DNA from: JAYTQG01 sp043746815
GTDB taxonomy: Bacteria; Actinomycetota; Thermoleophilia; Miltoncostaeales; Miltoncostaeaceae
Length of the DNA stretch: 7,915 nt
Assembly: GCA_043746815.1 (NCBI GenBank)
Contig: JAYTQG010000190.1
Location: 1 to 7,915, forward strand
Direction of reading: 5' to 3'
The notes under the pieces: model-generated
What the model was told of the DNA's origin: nothing
Seen by the model: only the letters and a program-made list of their open reading frames with translations
Databases searched by the model: none
Shown: positions 1 to 6,171 of the stretch, piece by piece
Position numbering within the stretch: the stretch's first letter is position 1
Layout of the letters: every line of letters begins with the position of its first letter
Translations under genes and position numbers: made by a program

Positions 1-25
1 TCGGGCATCTCGTCTGTGTTCGCCA

Positions 26-98
26 CAGGGCCGGAGGGAATTGAACCCCCAACCCCCGGTTTTGGAGACCGGTGCTCTACCAATTGAGCTACGACCCT
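26..98 (-). tRNA. trnW: tRNA-Trp (anticodon CCA)
   Basis: The reverse complement folds into a complete 73-nt cloverleaf. The acceptor stem pairs AGGGTCG with CGGCCCT (one T-G pair), the D stem pairs GCTC with GAGC, the anticodon stem pairs CCGGT with ACCGG, and the T arm carries TTCAATT between GGGGG and CCCTC. The anticodon CCA is at 63-65, which reads the Trp codon UGG. The discriminator base is G, as expected for bacterial tRNA-Trp. The 3' CCA is not encoded, because the bases after the discriminator read TGG, so it must be added after transcription. The gene starts 20 bases after the rpmG stop on the same strand, so the two are probably co-transcribed. In many bacteria rpmG and tRNA-Trp precede secE and nusG, which would lie beyond the left edge. 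Confidence 0.97.
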
Positions 99-118
99 AG
101 GTACCTGCAGTGCGAACG

Positions 119-280
119 CTAGCGCGTCTCTTTGTGCGGCGTGTGATGCGCGCACCATCGGCAGTACTTGTTGAACTCCACCCGGTCGGGCGTGTTCCGC
201 TTGCTCTTGTTCGTCTGGTAGTTGCGCCGCTTGCACTCCTGGCATGCCAAGGTGATCGCGACGCGTTGGCCCGGTGCCAC
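119..280 (-). CDS. rpmG: 50S ribosomal protein L33
   Basis: This gene encodes a 53-residue protein of the large ribosomal subunit. It starts MAPGQRVAITLACQECKRRN and ends HHTPHKETR. The VxITLAC opening, the RNYQTNKSKRNTPDR core and the KYC-x-x-C end are the L33 signature, and the length is normal for the family. Two Cys pairs, C13/C16 and C40/C43, make this the zinc-binding (C+) form. The start is GTG at 280, placed by the conserved N terminus; only a weak purine stretch (GCGAG) lies 8 bases upstream. The stop is TAG. It lies 63 bases downstream of a small unrecognised gene and 20 bases upstream of tRNA-Trp. It could be transcribed from its own promoter (TGGTAGCCT, see 312-323) or by readthrough. 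Identity is firm; the exact start is likely. Confidence 0.95.
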   Translation of the reverse strand: MAPGQRVAITLACQECKRRNYQTNKSKRNTPDRVEFNKYCRWCAHHTPHKETR

Positions 281-311
281 GCGCGTTACTCGCTTCGTTC
301 GGTTTCGGTCC

Positions 312-323
312 GGGAGGCTACCA
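312..323 (-). promoter_or_regulatory. Possible extended -10 promoter for rpmG/tRNA-Trp
   Basis: On the minus strand the gap before rpmG contains TGGTAGCCT, which fits an extended -10 element (TGn-TAnnnT, hexamer at 315-320). It would give a leader of roughly 28 bases before the rpmG GTG. No convincing -35 hexamer is seen 17-18 bases upstream. The call rests on motif resemblance and position only. Confidence 0.35.
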
Positions 324-343
324 CACCTCGACGAAAGGCTGAG

Positions 344-619
344 CTACCAGGTCCCCGCGCGCCGCCTGGGAGCAGGGGCTGGCTCCGCGGCGCGGTTTGC
401 TGCTGAGGTCTGCTTTAGGAGCTCGACGGATGCATGCTGCAGTTCACGGCCCGTTTCGACTTCGATCGGCTCGATACCGAGGCCAGCCGCGAGTCGCCGG
501 TATTCCGCCAGAAGGGCGGATCGCGGCGGCCCACCAGGCGCGCCCGCCAAGCGCACACGCTGACAGAGGGTCTGGAGCTCGACAATTGTTGGGCGTTCGT
601 CCGACACAAGGCGTCTCAC
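344..619 (-). CDS. Small unrecognised protein, coupled to the gene upstream
   Basis: I do not recognise this 91-residue protein. The first ~75 residues look helical and charged. A run TIVELQTLCQRVRLAG is followed by a LLAEYRRLAAGLGIEPIEV segment and a VELLKQT segment. The last ~15 residues (EPAPAPRRRAGTW) are rich in Pro, Ala and Arg and are probably disordered. No signal peptide or membrane segment is visible. The start is well supported: GTG at 619 sits 6 bases after a perfect Shine-Dalgarno GGAGG (626-630), and it overlaps the TGA of the upstream small gene in a GTGA junction, typical of translational coupling. Codons mostly end in G or C, like the neighbours. rpmG follows 63 bases later. 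A plus-strand frame also crosses this stretch, but it lacks comparable start signals. Confidence 0.7.
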   Translation of the reverse strand: MRRLVSDERPTIVELQTLCQRVRLAGAPGGPPRSALLAEYRRLAAGLGIEPIEVETGRELQHASVELLKQTSAANRAAEPAPAPRRRAGTW

Positions 620-876
620 GCTCGGCCTCCGAGGTCTGGGGGGAGTACAACCACCAGGAGATCCCGCCGGGCATCGTCGACCGATACGAGAAATCGACGT
701 CGACCGCCGGTCCCCAACTCGTGCTCTTCCTCAAACTCGAAGGTTTGGTGACTGCTCGCAGCGGCATGGGCCACCACGCGGAGCGGAAGCTTCGTGCGAC
801 CCTCGAGCTCGTGCAGCGCCCGTTCGAGGCAGGCGGCGGTCCGATCGGCAGGTTCGTGCTGGGAGGCGTTGGTCAC
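616..876 (-). CDS. Small unrecognised protein, first gene of the minus-strand run
   Basis: This gene encodes 86 residues of unknown function. The N-terminal third (AACLERALHELEG) looks helical. A stretch around residues 45-53 is very acidic (FEFEEEHEL), then come a basic patch (GGRRR) and a hydrophobic strand-like LLVVVLPP near the end. No transmembrane helix or known motif is visible. The GTG start at 876 follows a purine-rich GAAGAAG with 4 bases between, a weak ribosome site. The codons favour G or C in third position, supporting a real gene. Its TGA overlaps the GTG of the next small gene, and the GGAGG for that gene lies inside this one, so the two are likely co-translated. It may be a lineage-specific protein transcribed towards rpmG. 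No function is assigned. Confidence 0.62.
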   Translation of the reverse strand: MTNASQHEPADRTAACLERALHELEGRTKLPLRVVAHAAASSHQTFEFEEEHELGTGGRRRFLVSVDDARRDLLVVVLPPDLGGRA

Positions 877-1003
877 TGAGCTTCTTCGTTCGGGAGATGG
901 CGGGCCTGATGGCCTCTACTTACGGTGTCGACCAATTCGCTCTGGTTCTTGAACGACTCCGGCAGAAAACGCTGCGGCCGCCGTTCTGGTTCTATTCGTC
1001 GCT
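877..1003. other. Intergenic region between divergent genes
   Basis: This gap of 127 bases separates the minus-strand small-gene pair from the plus-strand acyl-CoA ligase, so it should hold promoters in both directions. I found no convincing -35/-10 pair on either strand. A short self-complementary GGCC-TGAT-GGCC occurs near 904-915. No strong Shine-Dalgarno precedes the ligase ATG. Confidence 0.5.
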
Positions 1004-2620
1004 ATGGACGAATGGAGCGACTGGTACACGCGGGAAGATCCGAGACGTTGGGTACTGCCGGAGATCCTCACGGCTCGCGCCGAGCAATTTCCGGCCCGCG
1101 ACTACTTTCGCTTTGGCAGCGGCCCCTGGTTGAGCTACGGAGTCGTCAACCGTCGGTCGAACGCGGTCGCCAATGCCTTGCTCGGGCTGGGCGTTGCACC
1201 CGGCGAGAGCGTGTCGACGATGCTGCCCAACTGTGAGGACCACCTGCCCATCTGGTTCGGCATCCTGAAGGCGGGAGCAGTCCAGTGTCCCGTGAATACC
1301 GCCTATAAGGGCGACTTCCTCTCATGGGTCCTGAACCTCCCTCGCTCACGGTTTCTGGTGATCTCGGCCGAGTTCCTGGATCGCCTGGCCGCGGTGGCCG
1401 ACCAACTGCCACTACTCGAAGACATCATCGTCTGGTCTCCCGAGATCTCGAGCGCTCCGGTGCCCCCCGGGTTACGTGCCCGGTCGTTCGGCGAGTTCGT
1501 TGCTGGAGCACCCGACTCGGAGCCAGGGGTTCCGGTCTCTTGGACCGATGACGCACGCATCATGTTTACGTCGGGAACCACGGGTCGAAGCAAAGGCGTC
1601 GTCAAACAGCATGCCTCGGACTACTTCTCTGGACGGACGTACAACGAGGTCTGCGGTGTCACTGCCGCGGACACGCTCTTTTCGTGCCTGCCGCTCTTTC
1701 ACTCGAACGCGCAGGTTCTTGGGGCCTACCCCGCGATGATCGCCGGGGCACGGGTGGCCTTCGTCGATCGGTATTCGTCAACGAACTTCTGGCAGCAGGT
1801 GGTCGACGCCGAGGCCACAGTTCTGAATACCGTGAGCGCGATGAACTACTTCATCTGGAATACAACACCCAGCCCGCTCGACCGTGCCCACAAGGTCAGC
1901 CGAATCATGGCGATGCCAGCCCCCAAAGACATCTACGCGGGGTTCGAAGAACGTTTCGGCATCCGGTTTCACGAGGGCTACGGTCTGACCGAGACGGGCA
2001 TGGTCACCTACGTCCCGCCCGGCGAGTCTCGTCCCGGCTCATGCGGAAAGTCCACCCCAGGCTTTCGGGTCAGCGTCGTCGACCCGTCCTCCGATGTGCC
2101 GCTGCCGCCAAACACTCCAGGCGAAATCGTCGTGGACATGGCGCTTCCAAACATCGTGATGCGCGCCTACGCCGGTATGCCCGAGAAGACCGCTGAGGAC
2201 TTTCGGAACCTCAAACTCCACACCGGCGATCTGGGCCGCATGGACGAGGACGGCTACCTGTACTTCATGGACCGCGTGAAGGACTACATCCGTCGTCGCG
2301 GCGAGAACGTCTCCTCGATGGAAGTCGAACGCATTGTCTGTCAGCACGCGGGAGTGCTGGAGGCAGCGGCGGTCGGAGTCAAGGCCACTGATGGGACCGG
2401 TGCCGAGGACGAAATCCTCATTTGCGTTATCCCTCGGGCCGAACCACCGGATCCAACTGAACTCATGGCGTTTCTCGGCGAACGGATGCCGTATTTCATG
2501 GTCCCGCGCTACGTCCGGTTTGTGGACGACCTCCCCAAAACCCCAACCGCACGGGTCCAGAAGGTCAAACTTCGGGACGAGGGGATCACGATGGACACAT
2601 GGGACCGGGAGCGTCAGTGA
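1004..2620 (+). CDS. AMP-forming acyl-CoA ligase (CaiC-like / fatty-acyl-CoA synthetase family)
   Basis: This 538-residue cytoplasmic enzyme of the ANL superfamily should activate a carboxylic acid with ATP to an acyl-adenylate and transfer the acyl group to CoA. The core motifs are in order: TSGTTGRSKG (189-198, ATP loop), GYGLTE (325-330), HTGDLG (406-411) and DRVKDYIRRRGEN (423-435) at the domain hinge. The C-terminal A10 motif reads PKTPTARVQK (511-520), where the usual Gly-Lys is Ala-Arg, so Arg517 replaces the lysine that normally contacts the adenylate. The overall style resembles crotonobetaine/carnitine-CoA ligase-like proteins; the substrate cannot be read from sequence. ATG at 1004 is the first start after an in-frame TGA at 950. 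No clear Shine-Dalgarno precedes it. The TGA overlaps the next gene. Confidence 0.92.
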   Translation: MDEWSDWYTREDPRRWVLPEILTARAEQFPARDYFRFGSGPWLSYGVVNRRSNAVANALLGLGVAPGESVSTMLPNCEDHLPIWFGILKAGAVQCPVNTAYKGDFLSWVLNLPRSRFLVISAEFLDRLAAVADQLPLLEDIIVWSPEISSAPVPPGLRARSFGEFVAGAPDSEPGVPVSWTDDARIMFTSGTTGRSKGVVKQHASDYFSGRTYNEVCGVTAADTLFSCLPLFHSNAQVLGAYPAMIAGARVAFVDRYSSTNFWQQVVDAEATVLNTVSAMNYFIWNTTPSPLDRAHKVSRIMAMPAPKDIYAGFEERFGIRFHEGYGLTETGMVTYVPPGESRPGSCGKSTPGFRVSVVDPSSDVPLPPNTPGEIVVDMALPNIVMRAYAGMPEKTAEDFRNLKLHTGDLGRMDEDGYLYFMDRVKDYIRRRGENVSSMEVERIVCQHAGVLEAAAVGVKATDGTGAEDEILICVIPRAEPPDPTELMAFLGERMPYFMVPRYVRFVDDLPKTPTARVQKVKLRDEGITMDTWDRERQ

Positions 2621-2871
2621 CCGGCGAAGGCCCGGATCTCGGCGAGGCCGCCGACTACATCTTGGCTGAGCGCCCGAAGCTTGAAGAAGCGGACGTCTGG
2701 AGCGTACTCAACGAGCTGGGGACGCCGCCCGTCGCGGGAAGCGACGGAATTGCGCTGAACCTTCTGGCTGCGACCCAGAGCCAAGTACGACGGCGCCACG
2801 CGAAGGTGATTTTGCGGGAGTGGCGGGCCTACGCGGGACTGGCCGACGCCGACGACTGGGAGATCGAGTAA
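2617..2871 (+). CDS. Small helical protein coupled to the acyl-CoA ligase
   Basis: I do not recognise this 84-residue protein. It is soluble, acidic at both ends and mostly helical by appearance. ADYILAERPKLEEADVWSVL forms a first helical part, a short loop GTPPVAGSDG follows, then a long basic helix (SQVRRRHAKVILREWRAY), and it ends in acidic DADDWEIE. The chosen start is GTG at 2617, which overlaps the ligase TGA as GTGA and has GGGAG 5 bases upstream (2607-2611). An ATG at 2599 in the same frame is possible but would overlap the ligase more and lacks those signals. The coupling suggests equal expression with the ligase, so it may be an accessory or partner protein; that is inference from position only. 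Confidence 0.72.
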   Translation: MTGEGPDLGEAADYILAERPKLEEADVWSVLNELGTPPVAGSDGIALNLLAATQSQVRRRHAKVILREWRAYAGLADADDWEIE

Positions 2872-3006
2872 CGCCCCGCAGGCTGTTTCGCCGGTCCACC
2901 TCATCTTTGTCACGCTTGCTGACGATACGTTGAATATGACGCTATTTATTGTCTTCAACACGCGAGTATTATCATCAGGTCAAAGTAACTTGCGCGGTGA
3001 TATCTA
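2872..3006 (+). promoter_or_regulatory. AT-rich putative promoter/operator region of the diguanylate cyclase gene
   Basis: This gap is clearly more AT-rich than its surroundings, especially 2920-2990. It contains a -10-like TATTAT (2967-2972) with a weak TTTATT 16 bases upstream. A perfect 6-base inverted repeat, GTTGAA (2929-2934) and TTCAAC (2954-2959), is separated by 19 bases and would overlap the core promoter, as an operator might. GGTGA (2996-3000) lies 6 bases before the ATG and may be the ribosome site. No terminator hairpin for the preceding ligase pair is seen here. The promoter call is motif-based. Confidence 0.4.
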
Positions 3007-4251
3007 ATGCACGAGGCACTTGTCCGTCAACTCCGCGCGCTGCGGCTCTCCCCCGCGGCCGCTCCCGAGACGACTGCGACCTGGGGGCGTCTCCTGGAGG
3101 GCGTCAGCGAGTCGTACCTGTCCGCTGATCAGACGCGGTCTGAGTTGGAACGCTCGATCACGAGCCGAGCGGGCGCAATGCAGGATCTGAACTGGCGTCT
3201 TGGCCAGCGGGTGGCGCAGCATGAGGCGCTTCAGCGCGTCGCGATCGCCGTGGCCTCCGGTGGTGGAGCTAAGCGGGTATTCGATCTGATCGCCGCTGAG
3301 GTCTCAGCACTCCTGCAAGTCGAAAGTGGCTGTCTGATGCGGGTCTCTCCCGGGGCACTCGTGGGCGAACAGCTTGGCTGGTGGGATCACGAGCATGGCA
3401 GTGAGATGGATATGGATCGAAAGCCCCTTCTCCTCGCGGACGACACGGCGTCGGGACGCGCGTTCTTGTCTGGCCGCCCAGCGCATATCGCCGCATACGA
3501 CCCCACCACTGGGCCAGGCGCCCACGGCCTTGTCGCACGAGGGTTCCGTGCTGGTGCGGCCGCACCGATCCTCATCGGTACCAACCGGTGGGGCGTCGTC
3601 GCCGTTGCCGCGAAGGCTCGCGAACTCCGCGCAGGCTCGGAGACAGTCTTGGCCGAATTTGCCTCGTTGGCTGCCATCGCAATTGCGAACACCGAAGCGA
3701 GAACCGAGTTGGCACGCCGCGCGGTTTCCGATCCGCTCACGGGCCTTTTGAACCAAGGCGAGTGGCACCGTCGGCTGGCACGCGCGGTCGTGAAGTATCG
3801 GGCGGAGGGACATCCGTTGAGCATCGCGATTCTGGACATCGACCACTTCAAACGCGTCAACGACAGGTTTGGGCACCTTGTTGGCGACGATGTAATCGTT
3901 GAGGTGGTTCGCCGCCTTCGATCCGCGGTTCGCAGTGACGGGCAGTTGGGGCGTGCGGGCGGCGAAGAATTCGCACTGATGCTTCCGGGGTGTGATTTGG
4001 CGACCGCAGAGCAAGTCGGTGAACGGGCCCGCCAAGCGATTCGCCGGCTGCCGTTTGCACAGGTGGGAGCGATCACCATTTCGATCGGTGTCGCAGAGGT
4101 AGAACCTGCCCACGATTCCCGCGGCGTCTATCGAGCGGCAGACGAGGCGCTCTATCGCGCGAAGGCGGCCGGTCGCGATCAGGTTTGCGCCGCTACCGCA
4201 CTGCGCGGGCGGGAGCCCGCCGCCCCACGAGGAGGTCTCGTGCGGCGTTGA
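3007..4251 (+). CDS. GAF-GGDEF diguanylate cyclase
   Basis: This 414-residue protein probably makes cyclic-di-GMP from two GTP under control of a GAF sensor. Residues 1-70 form a helical, coiled-coil-like leader (SESYLSADQTRSELERSI) of a type found ahead of cyclase or kinase modules. Residues ~73-232 look like a GAF domain. The GGDEF domain runs ~235-395: it opens with DPLTGLLNQ (242-250), carries the metal-binding Asp277 in DIDHFKRVND, and has the active-site loop GGEEF (318-322), which is catalytically competent in this family. The product-inhibition I-site is not intact: the expected RxxD reads RSDG (309-312), with Asp one position early. No membrane segment is seen, so it is likely cytosolic. 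ATG at 3007 has GGTGA 6 bases before it. The last ~20 codons overlap the convergent gene. Confidence 0.93.
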   Translation: MHEALVRQLRALRLSPAAAPETTATWGRLLEGVSESYLSADQTRSELERSITSRAGAMQDLNWRLGQRVAQHEALQRVAIAVASGGGAKRVFDLIAAEVSALLQVESGCLMRVSPGALVGEQLGWWDHEHGSEMDMDRKPLLLADDTASGRAFLSGRPAHIAAYDPTTGPGAHGLVARGFRAGAAAPILIGTNRWGVVAVAAKARELRAGSETVLAEFASLAAIAIANTEARTELARRAVSDPLTGLLNQGEWHRRLARAVVKYRAEGHPLSIAILDIDHFKRVNDRFGHLVGDDVIVEVVRRLRSAVRSDGQLGRAGGEEFALMLPGCDLATAEQVGERARQAIRRLPFAQVGAITISIGVAEVEPAHDSRGVYRAADEALYRAKAAGRDQVCAATALRGREPAAPRGGLVRR

Positions 4252-5269
4252 GTGCAACAGTGACCTCTTCCGCGCGGGCTTGGATCCGAGGGTCGAGGTC
4301 GGCGACCCGGTCTGGATGTGCCGAGGCGACGAGCGTCCGGTACGCGCGCTCCACGGTTGACTCCTTCGCCCGGGAGTCCACACCGAGGAGCCGCGCTGCG
4401 GCTGCTTTCGTGGTCGGAACTTCGGAGGGAGCGTCCGTCGGCGGGCGAGCGACGCTGTCCGCTGGCTGCGCGCGACGAGCGCGAGCGCGTTCGGTGAGGA
4501 ATTCCTCCCGCTCACGTTCAAGTCGGAGCCGTTCGACGTTGAGGCGCTCCCGCTCCTCGCGTACCTCGGTCGCGAGTCGAAGGAGGCGTTCATCACGCTC
4601 CCCAGGCACTTCCCGCATCGCGTCGACAAGCGCCTCGGGGTCTGGGACCGTCGGAGCGTCGCCCGGCACCGGGCGACCGTGCCCGGACTCTCCGCGACGT
4701 GCCATGCCGATGATCTCGGCAACCGAATACTGCGCGGCATTTCCAAGCGCGGGACCATCCGTCGGTCCCAAGCGAATCAGTCGAAACCCGTCCCAGCTTG
4801 GCTCCACGAGAAACGTTGCGGACGATCGTCCCGCGATCAGCATCCGCCGGAGTGGAAGCGATTGATGTCCGAGCACGACGAATCGGGCACGATCGGAAGC
4901 TCCCGTTGCAAGGGCGTCGATCTCATCGGTGAGGTCGCTGATACGCCGCGCCACTTCCCTCCCACCATCCCCTGTCGTTCCGCGTGAACGCGCGTCCGAG
5001 AGCGCCGCTGCGAGACGGTCAGCGCCCTCCGCCTGGCCGGTAGCGAGCACAGCCCACCATCGACCCCATGGGTTGTCGTCATTTGGCGTGGTCAGGGTCT
5101 TGGCGGGGACCGGCAAGTCGAGGCCGACGAGCGCACCCGCGAGGGCGGCGCGTCCAGGGCCACTGGGGTCGGCCGCCGCACACAGTCCGAGCAGCGCCAC
5201 CTGTCGCCACCGGTCCTCAGGGCGGCGCGCGGGCACGGTTCCGGCGGCATCAATGAATCTGTCGAGCAT
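4193..5269 (-). CDS. J-domain (DnaJ-like) protein with coiled coil and unidentified N-terminal half
   Basis: This 358-residue protein carries a J-domain only at its C terminus (~288-349), with the essential HPD tripeptide at 318-320 between helices, so it should stimulate the ATPase of an Hsp70 (DnaK). It lacks the Gly/Phe-rich and zinc regions of true DnaJ. Residues 1-125 are helical and Trp/Ala-rich. Residues ~126-192 look like a mixed alpha/beta segment (RFVVLGHQSLPLRRMLI, TFLVEPSWDGFRLIRLG). Residues ~224-266 are a highly charged Arg/Glu coiled coil, followed by a Pro-rich linker. I recognise no family in the N-terminal half, which may choose the client or location. ATG at 5269 has no Shine-Dalgarno, but a TACCCT -10-like box ends 7 bases upstream, fitting a leaderless message. 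Its 3' end overlaps the cyclase gene. Confidence 0.82.
   Translation of the reverse strand: MLDRFIDAAGTVPARRPEDRWRQVALLGLCAAADPSGPGRAALAGALVGLDLPVPAKTLTTPNDDNPWGRWWAVLATGQAEGADRLAAALSDARSRGTTGDGGREVARRISDLTDEIDALATGASDRARFVVLGHQSLPLRRMLIAGRSSATFLVEPSWDGFRLIRLGPTDGPALGNAAQYSVAEIIGMARRGESGHGRPVPGDAPTVPDPEALVDAMREVPGERDERLLRLATEVREERERLNVERLRLEREREEFLTERARARRAQPADSVARPPTDAPSEVPTTKAAAARLLGVDSRAKESTVERAYRTLVASAHPDRVADLDPRIQARAEEVTVALNAARDLLVGRRAPARAVR
4205..4220. repeat. GC-rich hairpin inside the convergent gene overlap
   Basis: GCGGGC (4205-4210) and GCCCGC (4215-4220) form a perfect 6-bp stem around a 4-base GGGA loop; an alternative pairing GGCGGG/CCCGCC shares the site. It lies within the coding tails of both convergent genes. 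No T-run follows on either strand, so it is not a classic intrinsic terminator, although it could slow polymerase in both directions. In GC-rich DNA such stems also arise by chance. Confidence 0.35.
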
Positions 5270-5298
5270 CGCGGAGAGGGTAGCGGTATGCTCGCAGC
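5270..5298. promoter_or_regulatory. Compact divergent promoter region with two leaderless-type starts
   Basis: Only 29 bases separate the ATG of the J-domain gene from the GTG of the esterase gene. On the plus strand TATGCT (5287-5292) ends 6 bases before the GTG. On the minus strand TACCCT (5277-5282 on the plus strand) ends 7 bases before the ATG. Both fit TANNNT, and that spacing would put transcription starts at the start codons, as in the leaderless mRNAs known from actinobacteria. Neither start has a Shine-Dalgarno. No good -35 hexamers are seen, and each -35 would fall in or beside the opposite gene. Confidence 0.5.
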
Positions 5299-6171
5299 GT
5301 GGAGCGTCGTCCGCACCACGCGAGGTCCTCCCGGGCCTGGCTTGTTGCCGCAGGGATCGCGGCTCTCACCGCCGTTGGCGCCGCGGTGCTGCACTCGCGT
5401 ACCTCCGAGACGGTCGATGAGACCGCGTTCACCAGGCGCGGGATCGCGGTCCGGCACCTCACCCTCGAAAGCACGCTCGTCCATCGGACGATGCCGGTCA
5501 TCGGCCTGGTCCCAGCCGGTGCAGTTCGGCGCCCGCTACTGGTCTTCCTTCACGGTCGCGGCGGTAACGAGCGCAGCCAACTGAACGAATCGTTCGCCGC
5601 CGCGCTCGTCAGTCTGGGAGACCGCGCTCCGATTGTTGTGTTCCCGTACGGCGGCGACCATTCCTACTGGCACGACCGTCAGAGTGGGGACTGGGCGAAG
5701 TACATCCTGGACGAGGTTATTCCACTCGCTGTTACCTCGTTGGGAGCAGACCGTGATCGCGTCGCGATTGGCGGGATCTCGATGGGAGGCTTCGGTGCGT
5801 ACGATCTCGCCCGACTGAATCCAGGGCGGTTCTGTGCCGCGTATGGCAGCAGCCCCGCCCTTTGGACGCGGGCCGGAGATACGGCCGACGGCGCCTTCGA
5901 TAACGCCGCGGATTTCGCCCGCCACGACCTCATTGGCACCGCCCGGAGCTCTGCCTCGAGGTTCGGCGGGCTGAAGCTGTGGATGGATAGCGGGACGAGC
6001 GATCCGTTCCGCCAGGGACAGGCCGCACTCGTCGCAGCGCTCCGCGCCGGTGGCGTCGGCATCGAGTCGACTGAGTCACCCGGGGGCCATGACGCGACGT
6101 ACTGGCACGCCCACTACCGGGATGGTCTGGCTGCCGCGGTCGCCGGTTGCTCGGCGGCGGCTGTCCCGTAA
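5299..6171 (+). CDS. Membrane-anchored or secreted serine esterase (esterase D / antigen-85-like fold)
   Basis: This 290-residue alpha/beta hydrolase probably cleaves an ester outside the membrane; the substrate is unknown. The N terminus is basic (MERRPHHARSSR), then residues 13-31 form one hydrophobic helix without a lipobox, so it is an uncleaved anchor or a signal peptide. The fold is marked by the oxyanion strand VFLHGRGGN (82-90), the nucleophile elbow GISMGG (Ser161), the likely acid in DSGTSDPF (Asp235, or Asp230), and the catalytic His264 in GGHDATYW, in canonical order. GTG at 5299 is the first possible start after an in-frame TAG at 5281, with no ribosome site but a TATGCT box 6 bases upstream. 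The TAA overlaps the ATG of the phosphatase gene. A role in lipid, polysaccharide or polyester turnover is possible. Confidence 0.88.
   Translation: MERRPHHARSSRAWLVAAGIAALTAVGAAVLHSRTSETVDETAFTRRGIAVRHLTLESTLVHRTMPVIGLVPAGAVRRPLLVFLHGRGGNERSQLNESFAAALVSLGDRAPIVVFPYGGDHSYWHDRQSGDWAKYILDEVIPLAVTSLGADRDRVAIGGISMGGFGAYDLARLNPGRFCAAYGSSPALWTRAGDTADGAFDNAADFARHDLIGTARSSASRFGGLKLWMDSGTSDPFRQGQAALVAALRAGGVGIESTESPGGHDATYWHAHYRDGLAAAVAGCSAAAVP

Noticed and set aside
397..879. A 160-codon plus-strand frame opposite the two small minus-strand genes
   Set aside because: It has no family resemblance and no ribosome site, while the minus strand has a coupled GTGA junction with GGAGG. I treat it as a shadow frame.
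904..915. Short palindrome GGCC-TGAT-GGCC in the divergent gap
   Set aside because: It is only four paired bases of GC in GC-rich DNA; too weak to call an operator.
3304..4758. A 484-codon minus-strand frame opposite the cyclase gene
   Set aside because: It is antisense to clear GAF-GGDEF motifs, has a low-complexity Arg/Ser-rich translation, and runs through the J-domain gene on the same strand in another frame. It reflects high GC content.
4185..4865. A 226-codon plus-strand Arg/Ser-rich frame
   Set aside because: Its composition is typical of the antisense of an Arg/Glu coiled-coil region; the HPD J-domain on the other strand is the real gene.
6147..6170. Upstream TTG start for the HAD phosphatase
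   Set aside because: It would add eight residues (MLGGGCPV) not expected in the family; the ATG at 6171 fits the TAATG junction and the conserved first strand.
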